A DNA stretch of 49,178 bases, taken from an uncultured Lachnospiraceae bacterium (lineage in GTDB: Bacteria > Bacillota > Clostridia > Lachnospirales > Lachnospiraceae). The notes beneath the pieces were generated by a model. That model was not told where the DNA came from, did not search any database, and was given only the letters and a program-made list of their open reading frames with translations. The stretch is from positions 1 to 49,178 of the forward strand of contig CANQVH010000022.1 of NCBI GenBank assembly GCA_947627245.1, in the 5' to 3' direction. Of the stretch, positions 1 through 9,115 are shown piece after piece; the stretch's first letter is position 1, and the number at the start of each line of letters is the position of its first letter. The translations under genes and the position numbers were made by a program.

Positions 1-46
1 AAAGCCTGAATCCCGCGGGATCATCCCCTCTTTGTTTATCAGGGGT

Positions 47-66
47 CAAAAATCGGTATTAACCGA
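47..66 (-). terminator. Weak intrinsic terminator after the secreted acidic protein gene
   Basis: Read on the minus strand, a 5-bp stem (TCGGT/ACCGA) with a TAAT loop is followed by TTTTT. It lies about 33 bases beyond the stop codon of the gene ending at 99. The stem is short, so termination may be partial. Further left, a 12-base palindrome (ATCCCGCGGGAT, about 10-21) and a CCCCT/AGGGG pair add more potential structure. Confidence 0.5.
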
Positions 67-98
67 CAGCCCCTTTCAAATAGCTTTTCCTTTGGATG

Positions 99-1859
99 TC
101 AACCCGCTATATCAACCATCATCTGCATCACGCGGTTATTCACCTCAAGATAGTATTTCAATTCTTCATTAGTCAGATCGTCCTCATCCCAGTCTTCAAA
201 AGCTTTATCCATTTCTTCTGCCTTGGACAGCATTTCGCTGTATTTGGAAAGCAATGTCAGGTCGGTTGGATTATCCGCATATTGTTTCATGATCTCACAG
301 TATTTCGTGTAGAAAGATTCATAACTGTCCATTGCTTCCTTGAATTCCGACCGGATTCCATCAGTGCTGGTTTCCGCTTCGCCATTGGCATTGATTCCAC
401 CGTCGTTCTCGGCACTGGTTTCGCCTTCTGTACTGATCTCATCACTTACGGGCGTCTCATTTGAGACTTCTGCCCCTTCGGAAAACTTATCTCTGAAACT
501 CTGCAGTTCATCGCTTGCTCCTTCGCTATCTCCGCTGTATAACTCGCTGCGCATATCAGTATAAAAGCTGTAAAGATCGCCCCTTATTTCAGACCAGTCT
601 CCGTATACTTCTCCGCGGGCATCGGACCACCAACCATATGCATCTCCACGGGCATCGGACCAGTCACTATACTCAACATTATCCTCTGCATCTTCAATGA
701 TGCCTTCATAGTAATAATCCTTTACATCTGTGAGAAGATCCTCATAGATTTCATCCTTTACAATTTCACAGGCATCCTCATAGATGCAATCTTTAAAGTC
801 TTCAAAATCTTTATACTTATCTTTATTGGAAGAATCCGACTGCAAAATCAGCTCAGCATACGATGCTCCATAATTACAGATCAGCGTCAAAATCTGAGAG
901 GCGGAATCCTCAATGTGTATATGATATTCCTTAATTGCATCTGCATTATTCCTGTATTCATCAAAAGTGTCAATATCTGCAGCCAAAGCGTCCCACTCGT
1001 CCCTCAACGCCTGCACGCACTCAGAAACATGCGCGTCGACCACACTCTCCAGTTCTTCTATAGTGCTGGCAGTTCGTACAGTAGTGTCAAATGTCGCATC
1101 AGAGACAGTCTCTCCGTTGTCAAGGCCTTTCGCTTTCGCTATTTTCTGAAGAAATCTTTCATATAGCTTTTCAGCCCTATCAAAATCCTGGCTATATAAT
1201 TCACTGCTCAAATCATAATAGAAAGAATAAATATCCGATGATGCATCATAATACAAGCTATAAACCTCAGAGGATGTATCATACCACTGATCGTATTCTT
1301 TGGAGCATATATCATACCAATCGCTGTAATCCATGTCATCCTGCGCATCGTCCAGAATACCCTCATAGAAGTAATCATACATATCTTCGAGAATGCCATC
1401 ATAGATCTCATCTTGGATTTCATCACAGGCATCATCGTACAGACAATCGTTGATTCCATCCGCTGCGTTATACTTGTCATCAGCAGACATATCAGAATCC
1501 AGAATCATTCGCGCATAAGCCGCACTGTATTCACAGAGCATAATGCACATTTGTTCCGTCTCCAGTTCTATCGTCTGATAAAAATCAGAAACCTTTTCCG
1601 GATGATCCACATATTTCTCATATGTATCAATTTCCGTTGACAGTGCTTCCCAACGCGAAGACAGGGATGATATGGCATTATCCAAATGCTCCTCAATACG
1701 ATCTTCCAATTCATCTAGTGAAGTAATTCCTTCCAAATCAACATTAAACGAAGAATCTGCTGATTCAGCCGCGGATATCTGATTCCCGTAAGCCACAAGT
1801 GATAAAAATAAGGTAAGTGACAATAATACAGCAATCTCTTTCATTGTTCTTTCTTTCAT
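99..1859 (-). CDS. Secreted acidic protein with duplicated hendecad-repeat domain and C-terminal DUF6591-like domain
   Basis: Protein of 586 residues. Residues 1-30 form a signal peptide (basic start, hydrophobic stretch, SAA) without a lipobox. Residues about 38-240 and 268-460 are two diverged copies of one domain: both contain an acidic helical stretch, then a D-x-x-YYEGI-like motif, then four consecutive 11-residue units with aromatic residues at fixed positions (consensus [WY]-[YS]-D-x3-[DE]-x-Y). A Ser/Thr/Glu-rich linker (about 465-500) leads to a C-terminal domain of about 85 residues resembling DUF6591, a domain I recall from Lachnospiraceae secreted proteins. The start is supported by GGGAGG placed 7-8 bases upstream. 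An 11-residue period suggests hendecad coiled coil. Composition is AT-richer than the housekeeping genes. It sits immediately downstream of a structured RNA and terminator, so its expression may need readthrough. Function is unknown. Confidence 0.8.
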   Translation of the reverse strand: MKERTMKEIAVLLSLTLFLSLVAYGNQISAAESADSSFNVDLEGITSLDELEDRIEEHLDNAISSLSSRWEALSTEIDTYEKYVDHPEKVSDFYQTIELETEQMCIMLCEYSAAYARMILDSDMSADDKYNAADGINDCLYDDACDEIQDEIYDGILEDMYDYFYEGILDDAQDDMDYSDWYDICSKEYDQWYDTSSEVYSLYYDASSDIYSFYYDLSSELYSQDFDRAEKLYERFLQKIAKAKGLDNGETVSDATFDTTVRTASTIEELESVVDAHVSECVQALRDEWDALAADIDTFDEYRNNADAIKEYHIHIEDSASQILTLICNYGASYAELILQSDSSNKDKYKDFEDFKDCIYEDACEIVKDEIYEDLLTDVKDYYYEGIIEDAEDNVEYSDWSDARGDAYGWWSDARGEVYGDWSEIRGDLYSFYTDMRSELYSGDSEGASDELQSFRDKFSEGAEVSNETPVSDEISTEGETSAENDGGINANGEAETSTDGIRSEFKEAMDSYESFYTKYCEIMKQYADNPTDLTLLSKYSEMLSKAEEMDKAFEDWDEDDLTNEELKYYLEVNNRVMQMMVDIAG

Positions 1860-1890
1860 AACAGTTCCTCCCTGTAATTCTGTTTTCTAT

Positions 1891-2090
1891 AAAAAATGCG
1901 GCTACCGAAGCAGCCGCACAAAAAACGCAAACCCCGATAGTCGCCAAACTAGCTGAGAAAGCAAAAACCTTGCTTATACACAGCGGAATTTGCATTTTTA
2001 TCAAATTCATCGTGTATAAGCACAAAAGCGCAGATTATCCTGCACATTAATTCCCTTTCTCTATTCAGCTAGTTTGGCATTAATATTATA
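1891..2090 (-). ncRNA. Structured leader RNA or small RNA with extended -10 promoter and intrinsic terminator
   Basis: An extended -10 (TGG-TATAAT, 2085-2090 on the complement) should start a transcript near 2078; no good -35 is visible. The transcript opens with a perfect 14-base arm (2065-2078) that pairs with 1943-1956. Allowing a 5-base bulge, pairing continues through GAGAAAG/CTTTCTC to about 19 pairs. Inside are a 6-bp hairpin (GTGCAG/CTGCGC) and an arm of 11 pairs (2012-2022 with 1971-1981) topped by 7 more (2002-2008 with 1986-1992). A terminator hairpin (1897-1903/1912-1918, 7 bp) followed by TTTTTT ends it. CTATCG (1935-1940 complement) can pair with CGGTAG (1902-1907 complement), which would break the terminator. 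The gene downstream starts only about 30 bases later, so a riboswitch or attenuator is as likely as a free small RNA. It does not match T-box, 6S or c-di-GMP consensus as I know them. Confidence 0.65.
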
Positions 2091-2156
2091 CCATTTTTTC
2101 CTCCCAAATAAAAGGGCTTTTGAAAAAATATAATTATATTTCAAATAAATGAATTG

Positions 2157-2196
2157 CATAAAAATACGGCGGAGAAAAAGTGAATTTCCTCCGCCG
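2157..2196 (-). terminator. Intrinsic terminator after the epimerase gene
   Basis: On the minus strand CGGCGGAG pairs with CTCCGCCG (8 bp, 14-base loop) and is followed by TATTTTTATG. It lies about 20 bases past the stop codon at 2216, ending the ilvA-epimerase transcript. Confidence 0.8.
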
Positions 2197-2215
2197 ATTG
2201 GTTATGACAAGATTT

Positions 2216-3226
2216 TTATATCTCCGCTTTCGCCCGCTCCAGCGCCGCGATCACGCGATCGCACCATGCGTCGAACTCCGGATCCTCGATCTGCAGCTCC
2301 GGATGCGCCATGATATGCTCGATCGCCATCCGGACGCCCTGCTCGAAATGGACGGTCGGCCGGAACTCCGGCACGGCCTTTTTCAGCTTCGACGTGTCAA
2401 AGACCACGGAACAGGACTTGTCCCCGGTCAGACTTCCGGTGAAATCATAATCGCTGACCGCCGCGAGAAATTCCGAAGATACGTGATATGCCTTCAACTC
2501 TACGCCAAGAACGTCGGCGATCGTCTGATAGATCTGATCCCATGTCAAGGTCTCATCGTTCATGATCTGGAACGCTTCGCCGATCGCGTGCGGGTTCCCG
2601 ATCAGACCGCAGTACCCTAACGCGAAATCCGTGTTGAACGTCATCGTCCACAAGGACGAACCGTCGCCGTGGATGATGACCGGCTTGCCGTCAAGCATGC
2701 GGCGGATCACCTGCCAGCTTCCTTTGCTCCCATGTACGCCAAGCGGCACGGAACGCTCGTCATAGGTATGGCTCGGGCGGACGATCGTCACCGGGAACCC
2801 ATTCTCCCGGTACATCTTCATGAGAAAGTCCTCACAGGCAATCTTGTCCCGCGAATACTGCCAATACGGATTCGCCAGCGCCGTCCCCTCGTTGATGAGA
2901 TACGAACGGACCGGCTTATGGTACGCCGAGGCAGAGCTGATATAGATATACTGCTTCGTCTTATCCTTGAAGAGACGATAATCGCGCTCCACCTGAGCCG
3001 GAACGAAGCCAATAAACTCACAGACCGCATCGAACTTCATACCGGACAGCTTGCGCGCCGTCTCCTCCTCATCACTGATGTCGGCCACGATCGTCTTCAC
3101 ATTCTCCGACAGCTCCGCGCTGCGCGTCCCCCTATTCAGAAGGTAAAGCTCCTCGCCGCGCTCCGCCAGCCTGCGCGTGATCGCCATGCTGATCGTACCG
3201 GTACCGCCAATAAGCAAAATCTTCAT
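2216..3226 (-). CDS. NAD(P)-dependent epimerase/dehydratase (extended SDR family)
   Basis: Protein of 336 residues. The N-terminus has the Rossmann motif GGTGTIS (residues 7-13) right after a hydrophobic strand, and the mid-protein motif W-Q-YSRDK supplies the Tyr-x3-Lys pair of short-chain dehydrogenases. Members of this extended SDR group act on nucleotide sugars or related substrates; the substrate here cannot be read from sequence. I chose the ATG at 3226 because AAAGGGG stands 11-12 bases upstream and the Rossmann strand starts there. The open frame continues 33 codons further upstream without a plausible start signal and into the ilvA 3' end. It follows ilvA by 55 bases, probably in one transcript that ends at the hairpin at 2157-2196. 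Confidence 0.85.
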   Translation of the reverse strand: MKILLIGGTGTISMAITRRLAERGEELYLLNRGTRSAELSENVKTIVADISDEEETARKLSGMKFDAVCEFIGFVPAQVERDYRLFKDKTKQYIYISSASAYHKPVRSYLINEGTALANPYWQYSRDKIACEDFLMKMYRENGFPVTIVRPSHTYDERSVPLGVHGSKGSWQVIRRMLDGKPVIIHGDGSSLWTMTFNTDFALGYCGLIGNPHAIGEAFQIMNDETLTWDQIYQTIADVLGVELKAYHVSSEFLAAVSDYDFTGSLTGDKSCSVVFDTSKLKKAVPEFRPTVHFEQGVRMAIEHIMAHPELQIEDPEFDAWCDRVIAALERAKAEI

Positions 3227-3281
3227 ATTGTGTTGCCCCTTTCTTAAATTCCAATACAACCCGAACAGGGCTTCCGGATAA

Positions 3282-4493
3282 TTAGAGATTCGCCACCTTA
3301 AAGGTCGGCTCATAGCCGTGCTCACGCAGTGCGTTGATGATGCGCTCCTTGTGCTCGGTGCCGAACGCCTCCATCGTGATCGTCAGCTCCACGGCCGCGT
3401 TGCGGTTCGTGCTTACAAACTGGTTGTGGTCGAGCTTGATGACGTTGCCCTGCTCTTCCGCGATGATCGTCGCCACACGCACCAGCTCGCCCGGACGATC
3501 CGGAAGGAGCACGGAGATCGTGAAAATCCTGTCTCTCTGGATCAATCCGTGCTGAACGACGGAGGCCATCGTGATGACGTCCATGTTTCCGCCGGAAAGC
3601 ACCGCGACCACCTTCTTGTTCTGCACGTCCATATGCTTGAGCGCCGCCACCGTGAGCAGGCCGGAATTCTCCACGACCATCTTGTGGTTCTCGACCATGT
3701 CCAAGAATGCTACGATGAGTTCATCGTCGCTCACCGTGATGATATCGTCGATATTCTGCTGGATGTACGGGAAAATATTCGTACCCGGAGTCTTCACCGC
3801 CGTGCCGTCCGCGATCGTATTGACGCCCGGAAGCGTCACGACCTTACCCGCCGCCAGAGACGCTTTCATGCACGCGGCGCCCTCCGGCTCCACGCCGATC
3901 ACCTTGATCTTCGGATTCAGCAGCTTCGCCAGCGTCGAGACACCGGTCGCCAGTCCGCCGCCGCCGATCGGCACAAGGATATAGTCCACGAGCGGGAGCT
4001 CCTTGACAATCTCCATCGCGATCGTGCCCTGCCCGGTCGCCACCGCAGGATCGTCAAACGGATGAATGAACGTATAGCCGTTCTCCTCCGCAAGCCTGCA
4101 CGCATGCTCATAGGCTTCGTCGTACACGTCTCCGTAAAGGACGACCTCCGCGCCGTAGCTCTTTGTACGGTTCACCTTCATGAGAGGAGTTGTCGCCGGC
4201 ATCACAATGACCGCCTTGCAGCCGTAGGCTTTCGCCGCATAGGCAACGCCCTGCGCATGGTTTCCGGCGGATGCCGTGATCAGTCCCTTCGCTCGCTCCT
4301 CGTCCGTCAGCGTGCTGATCTTGTAGTAGGCGCCGCGGATCTTGTACGCCCCCGTCACCTGCATGTTCTCAGCCTTCAGATAGACCTTGTTGCCCGTCTG
4401 CGCGCTGAAATATTCGCTGTAAACAAGCTTTGTCTCCTGTATCACGCGTTTGACGCACTCGGAGGCTTCTTCAAATTTATCCAATGTAAGCAT
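3282..4493 (-). CDS. ilvA: Threonine ammonia-lyase with C-terminal ACT domain
   Basis: Converts L-threonine to 2-oxobutanoate and ammonia with pyridoxal phosphate, the first step towards isoleucine or a catabolic route. Residues 1-320 carry the fold-type II PLP signature: GAYKIRGA with the Schiff-base lysine at about 51, SAGNHAQGVA, and the phosphate-binding glycine loop GGGGLATG. Residues about 328-403 look like a single ACT regulatory domain. With 403 residues it matches the one-ACT group sometimes named tdcB/ilvA rather than the long two-ACT biosynthetic enzyme. The ATG at 4493 is preferred over the one at 4499 because AGAGG then sits 8 bases upstream instead of 2. It lies 68 bases after ftsY and precedes the epimerase gene. 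Confidence 0.92.
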   Translation of the reverse strand: MLTLDKFEEASECVKRVIQETKLVYSEYFSAQTGNKVYLKAENMQVTGAYKIRGAYYKISTLTDEERAKGLITASAGNHAQGVAYAAKAYGCKAVIVMPATTPLMKVNRTKSYGAEVVLYGDVYDEAYEHACRLAEENGYTFIHPFDDPAVATGQGTIAMEIVKELPLVDYILVPIGGGGLATGVSTLAKLLNPKIKVIGVEPEGAACMKASLAAGKVVTLPGVNTIADGTAVKTPGTNIFPYIQQNIDDIITVSDDELIVAFLDMVENHKMVVENSGLLTVAALKHMDVQNKKVVAVLSGGNMDVITMASVVQHGLIQRDRIFTISVLLPDRPGELVRVATIIAEEQGNVIKLDHNQFVSTNRNAAVELTITMEAFGTEHKERIINALREHGYEPTFKVANL

Positions 4494-4561
4494 GTGCATA
4501 TCCTCTTTCTATCTCTTATATTCTATTTAACCAGACAGGCCACAGACCGCTTCCTGCTACA

Positions 4562-5494
4562 TCATTTCTCTGTCTGGTTGAACAGTGCGTTTACAAACTC
4601 ATCCGCGTCAAACTTCTGCAGGTCGTCGATTGACTCACCGACCCCGATGTATTTCACCGGAATGCCGAGCTCCGCGTGGATCGCCACGGCGATGCCGCCC
4701 TTGGCCGTCCCGTCCAGCTTCGTCAGGATAATACCTGTGATCTCTGCGACCTCCTTAAATTCACGCGCCTGCGCGAGCGCGTTCTGACCGGTCGTGCCGT
4801 CCAGCACCACAAGCGTCTCCCGGAACGCCTCCGGATATTCTTTCTCGATGATGCGGTTGATCTTCCCGAGCTCATTCATCAGGTTCTTTTTGTTGTGCAG
4901 TCTCCCTGCCGTATCGCAGAGCAGCACATCCGCATCCCTCGCCTTGGCCGCCGCGATCGCGTCATAGACGACGGAAGCCGGGTCGGATCCCTCCTGACCG
5001 CAGATGATCTCAACATCCGCTCGATCCGCCCACTCCTTCAGTTGTTCGCCTGCCGCCGCGCGGAACGTATCAGCCGCCGCCAGAACGACCTTCTTGCCCT
5101 GATCCTTCAGCTTCCCGGCGAGTTTTCCGACGCTCGTCGTCTTTCCGACGCCGTTGACGCCGATCACAAGCACGACAGACTTCCGATTCTCGAATTCATA
5201 CGCGGTCTCTCCGACATTCATCTGGCTCTTGATGCTGTCGATCAGAAGCTGTTTGCACTCGGAAGGCTCCTTGATGTTCTGCTCCTTTACCTTTTGCTTG
5301 AGGTCATCAATAATGGAAGTCGTCGCATTGATCCCGATGTCGCCCATGACAAGGATCTCCTCGATTTCATCATAAAAATCGTCGTCAATGCTCGAGAATC
5401 CGCTGAAGATCGCATCGATCCCCGATACGATGTTATCTCTTGTCTTTGCCAGTCCCGCAACCAGACGTTTAAAAAAACCCTTCTTTTCTTCCAT
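4562..5494 (-). CDS. ftsY: Signal recognition particle receptor FtsY
   Basis: GTPase that docks the SRP-ribosome complex at the membrane for co-translational insertion. Protein of 310 residues, with a short N-terminal part lacking the long acidic A domain of Escherichia coli FtsY; residues 1-20 (basic, amphipathic) may provide membrane binding. The four-helix N domain (about 25-100) is followed by the G domain with GVNGVGKTT (112-120), ADTFRAAA (141-148), DTAGR (194-198) and TKLDG (258-262). These are the standard SRP-GTPase motifs. It lies 60 bases downstream of smc on the same strand, an order common in Firmicutes, where ftsY and smc are cotranscribed. Confidence 0.96.
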   Translation of the reverse strand: MEEKKGFFKRLVAGLAKTRDNIVSGIDAIFSGFSSIDDDFYDEIEEILVMGDIGINATTSIIDDLKQKVKEQNIKEPSECKQLLIDSIKSQMNVGETAYEFENRKSVVLVIGVNGVGKTTSVGKLAGKLKDQGKKVVLAAADTFRAAAGEQLKEWADRADVEIICGQEGSDPASVVYDAIAAAKARDADVLLCDTAGRLHNKKNLMNELGKINRIIEKEYPEAFRETLVVLDGTTGQNALAQAREFKEVAEITGIILTKLDGTAKGGIAVAIHAELGIPVKYIGVGESIDDLQKFDADEFVNALFNQTEK

Positions 5495-5554
5495 ACTGTC
5501 ACACCTCCTGTATCATGTTCTCGCGGCCTCTTGCCGGAAGCTTCGGTCCGCGGT

Positions 5555-8500
5555 TTAATTATCGAGATCGTTCTCCACAAGATTGACAGACACCAGCGCG
5601 GAAACTCCCTTTTCCTGCATCGTAATGCCGTACAGCCGGTCCGCCGCCGTCATCGTGCCCCTCCTGTGAGTAATAATAATAAATTGTGTATTCTTTGTCA
5701 ACTTATGCAGGTATCGCGCATAGCGTTCTACATTGCTCTCGTCGAGCGCCGCCTCGATCTCGTCAAGCAGGCAGAACGGCGACGGCTTCAGATTCTGGAT
5801 CGCAAACAGCAGCGCGATCGCGGTCAGCGACTTCTCTCCGCCCGAGAGCTGCATCATGTTCTGCAGCTTCTTTCCCGGCGGCTGCGCGATGATGCGGATC
5901 CCGGCCTCCAAGACGTCCTCGTCCTCGACCAGCTCCAGCGTGCCGCGGCCGCCTCCGAACAGCTCCTTGAACGCCCTGTCAAACTCCGTCTGGATCTTCG
6001 CGAACTGCTCTTTAAACTGGGCGCGCATCCCGCTGTCCAGCTCCTCGATGATTTTAAGCAGCGCTTCCTCCGCCTTCAGCAGATCCTCATGCTGCGTCGA
6101 GAGGAACGTATGCCGCTCGGAGAGCTCCTTGAAATCCTCGATCGCGTTGACATTGACGTTGCCGAGCGCCTTGATCTCGCTCTTCAGTGCGGAAATGCTC
6201 TTCTTCAGAGCCGAAGCGCCCGTCTGCTGCGGCATGCCGAGCTCCTTCGCCGCGCCATAGGTCAGACCGTACTCCTCCCACATGTAATTGATCTGCGTCT
6301 CCTTCTGTCCCTCCGCCTTCTCGATCTGCGCGTTCAGGCGGAAATTCTCCCGATCCAGAAGATTCATGCGCTCGGACTGCTCCTCGCGTGTCTCAAAAAA
6401 CTTCTTGTGCAGCTTATTCTTTTCGTCCTTTTCTTTTGTCAGCCGAACGATCTCCTCCTGCAGCTCCTGCTCCGAAGTGTCAGACTGTGCAAGGCTTTCC
6501 TCGATCGTCCGGATCTGGGCCTCCTTGTCCTCCACACCCTTCGCCGCGTCGGCGATCTCCGCCTCATATCTGGCGCGCTCCTCGGCGAGCTGCTCCTTCT
6601 GTCCCCGGATACGGGCGACATTCTGCTCCACAAAGGATTCCTGCTGCGCGATCTGCGACAGTTTCAGATGCACTTCCTCCTTCGCGGCGAGCGCATCCCT
6701 GTGTTCGGCGCGCTTGCGCTCCAGCTCCTCCTGCCATTTCGTGATATTCTCTTCCGTGCTTTTCTCCGTCTGCTCAGACTCGGTAAGCTCCTGTTTTTCC
6801 TTTGCGCTGCTGTCCCGGATCTCCTGCGCCTGACGGTCGATTTCTCCGGACTCACCCTGAACGCGCTCATAGTCCTGCATGGCCGCGCCGCCCTTTTCGT
6901 CCAGTTCGTCGAGTCTCAGCTTCGCCGTATTCTGAGCGAGATATTCCTCCTGCAGCTCGTCCCGCAGGCGAACGATCTCATCCCGCAGCTCGTTGCGCGC
7001 CGCGCGGCTCTCGTCAATCTGCGACTGGAGCTCCAGCAGCATCTCCTGACGCCGCTGCACCTGCTTCTCCAGCTCCTCGATCTCGCGCCTCCTGCCGAGC
7101 AGATTGCTGGAATTCTTGAACGCGCCGCCGGACATAGAACCGCCCACATTCAGAAGCTCTCCGTCCAACGTCACGATGCGCAGCGAGTGTCTGTACTTTC
7201 GCGCCAGCGCGATCGCCTGATCGATGTGATCCACGACGACCGTCCGCCCGAGCAGATGCCGGATCAGCTCCTCATATTTTCCGTCCGCCTTCACAAGCCC
7301 GGACGCCAGCCCGATCACGCCCTTTTCCTTCAGGGCCTGCGGTGTGGAAAAATCATTTTTTGCCGTGATTCCGGTAAGCGGCAAAAACGTCGCCCGCCCG
7401 AATTTGTTTTTCTTTAAAAATTCGATCTGGCGCTTTGCGGTCTCCTCCGTGTCCGTCACGATGTTCTGGATATTGCCGCCGAGCGCTGTCTCGATCGCTA
7501 CCTCGTAAGTCTTCTCGACCTTGATGAGATCCGCGACCACGCCGAGAATCCCGGCGTTTTTGTCCTTCTGCTCCATCACGCGGCGGATGCTGTTCCCGTA
7601 GCCGTCGTAGCGCTCCGCGATATTCTTCAGCGATTCAAGCCGCGAGGACTCTCTGTGGAACTCTGTCTGCTCCGTCTCAATCTGGCGGTTGTACTCCTGC
7701 AGTTGCTGCTGAAAAACGGAAAGGCGCTCGTTCGCCTCCTCGCTCTTCTCCGTCAGCTCTTGGATCCGCAGCTCAATCTCTTCATATTCCTGCGCAACGT
7801 CCTGCCGGGCCTCGTCATGCTCCGCCTTCTCCGTCTTCAGCCGCAGCGCTTCCTGCGTAAGCTGAGCCCTGCGGATCTGGGTCTGCTCAAGCATCGTGTC
7901 GTAACGCTGGATCCGCGCCTTCACGGATGCGCGCTGATTCAGAAGATTGATGATATCGCTCTTTCCCTGCTCGATCTGCTGCTCCAATCGCGCCGTCTCA
8001 TCCTGCAGCGCCTGCGCGGCGTCTTCGGCGTTCTTCTCTTCCTCGCGGACCGCCGAAAGCTCCTCCTGCAGCTTCGCAAGCTCCTGTCCGGCCTCCTGCT
8101 CCTCAGCGGAATACTCCTCCGTCTGCTGAGCGATAGCCGCAATTCTTGTCTGTAAATGCTCGTCGCTGGTGCGCGCCGTATTGATCTGCTCGCGCAGAAG
8201 TTCGATCTGATTCCGGAACTGCTCCCTGCGCAGTTGCCCCTGAGAAATCACCTCGCGCTTCTCTACAAGGGCCGCGTCAAGCTGCTCAAGCTCCTGCTCC
8301 TGACGGTCGTAATCCTCCCTCGTCCGCTCGTATTCCGCGCGCGTCTCCTCTAGCTGCGCCTCCGCGAGCTTTTGCTTTTCGCCGAGCTCCTCAAGCTCCT
8401 TCCTGATCCGGTCGTATTCCAGCAGGAAAAGACCGACGTCACAGGACTTCAGCTCGTCACGCTTCTGAAGATAGATCTTCGCGGTCTCCGCCTGCTTTGA

Positions 8501-9115
8501 AAGCGGTCCGATCTGTCTCGTCAGCTCTGCGAGGATGTCGTTGACGCGGACTAAGTTCTGCCGCTCCGCTTCGAGTTTCTTCTGTGCCGCGTTCTTTCTG
8601 CGCTTAAATTTGACGATACCGGCCGCCTCGTCGAAGAGCTCTCTGCGCTCCTCCGGCTTGCCGCTCAAAATCTTGTCGATCTGCCCCTGTCCGATGATCG
8701 AATAGCCTTCCTTGCCGATACCGGTATCATAAAACATCTCGTTGATATCCTTCAGGCGTACCTGCGTCCCATTGAGCAGGTATTCACTCTCCCCGGATCG
8801 GTACACGCGCCGCGTCACCGTCACCTCGTCATACGAAACCGCAAGCTTATGATCCGAATTGTCCAGCGTGATTGACACGGCGGCATATCCCAGCGGCTTT
8901 CGCATCTCGGTCCCGGAAAAAATGACGTCCTGCATGCTCGCGCCGCGCAGTTGCTTCGCGCTCTGCTCACCGAGTACCCAGCGCACCGCGTCCGCCACGT
9001 TACTCTTTCCGCTTCCGTTCGGACCTACGATCGCCGTGATCCCGTTGTGAAACTGGAACAATATCTTATTTGCAAATGATTTAAATCCCTGTACTTCAAT
9101 GCTCTTCAGATACAT
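5555..9115 (-). CDS. smc: Chromosome segregation ATPase SMC
   Basis: Subunit of the SMC-ScpAB condensin that compacts and individualises chromosomes. Protein of 1186 residues, normal length. The N-terminal Walker A is GPNGSGKSN (31-39). Two long Glu/Gln/Arg-rich coiled-coil arms (about 165-500 and 680-1020) flank a hinge (about 510-670). The C-terminal head has the ABC signature LSGGEK (about 1090-1095) and Walker B FCLLDE (about 1114-1119). The start overlaps the end of rnc by 20 bases, suggesting translational coupling. Its antisense strand carries very long open frames caused by GC-rich third positions; these are not genes. Confidence 0.97.
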   Translation of the reverse strand: MYLKSIEVQGFKSFANKILFQFHNGITAIVGPNGSGKSNVADAVRWVLGEQSAKQLRGASMQDVIFSGTEMRKPLGYAAVSITLDNSDHKLAVSYDEVTVTRRVYRSGESEYLLNGTQVRLKDINEMFYDTGIGKEGYSIIGQGQIDKILSGKPEERRELFDEAAGIVKFKRRKNAAQKKLEAERQNLVRVNDILAELTRQIGPLSKQAETAKIYLQKRDELKSCDVGLFLLEYDRIRKELEELGEKQKLAEAQLEETRAEYERTREDYDRQEQELEQLDAALVEKREVISQGQLRREQFRNQIELLREQINTARTSDEHLQTRIAAIAQQTEEYSAEEQEAGQELAKLQEELSAVREEEKNAEDAAQALQDETARLEQQIEQGKSDIINLLNQRASVKARIQRYDTMLEQTQIRRAQLTQEALRLKTEKAEHDEARQDVAQEYEEIELRIQELTEKSEEANERLSVFQQQLQEYNRQIETEQTEFHRESSRLESLKNIAERYDGYGNSIRRVMEQKDKNAGILGVVADLIKVEKTYEVAIETALGGNIQNIVTDTEETAKRQIEFLKKNKFGRATFLPLTGITAKNDFSTPQALKEKGVIGLASGLVKADGKYEELIRHLLGRTVVVDHIDQAIALARKYRHSLRIVTLDGELLNVGGSMSGGAFKNSSNLLGRRREIEELEKQVQRRQEMLLELQSQIDESRAARNELRDEIVRLRDELQEEYLAQNTAKLRLDELDEKGGAAMQDYERVQGESGEIDRQAQEIRDSSAKEKQELTESEQTEKSTEENITKWQEELERKRAEHRDALAAKEEVHLKLSQIAQQESFVEQNVARIRGQKEQLAEERARYEAEIADAAKGVEDKEAQIRTIEESLAQSDTSEQELQEEIVRLTKEKDEKNKLHKKFFETREEQSERMNLLDRENFRLNAQIEKAEGQKETQINYMWEEYGLTYGAAKELGMPQQTGASALKKSISALKSEIKALGNVNVNAIEDFKELSERHTFLSTQHEDLLKAEEALLKIIEELDSGMRAQFKEQFAKIQTEFDRAFKELFGGGRGTLELVEDEDVLEAGIRIIAQPPGKKLQNMMQLSGGEKSLTAIALLFAIQNLKPSPFCLLDEIEAALDESNVERYARYLHKLTKNTQFIIITHRRGTMTAADRLYGITMQEKGVSALVSVNLVENDLDN

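Noticed and set aside
1765..2025. 86-codon minus-strand frame over the leader RNA and terminator
   Set aside because: It crosses the terminator hairpin and the start of the secreted protein gene, and its sequence follows from the paired RNA arms.
1943..2078. MITE-like element, because of the perfect 14-base inverted repeat
   Set aside because: No target-site duplication is visible, and promoter and terminator positions fit an RNA gene better.
4676..7417. 913-codon plus-strand open frame antisense to ftsY and smc
   Set aside because: It mirrors GC-rich third positions of two clear genes, has a Leu/Arg-rich composition with no domain and no ribosome site. The same holds for long plus-strand frames at 3318-4787, 20166-21719 and 42321-43877.
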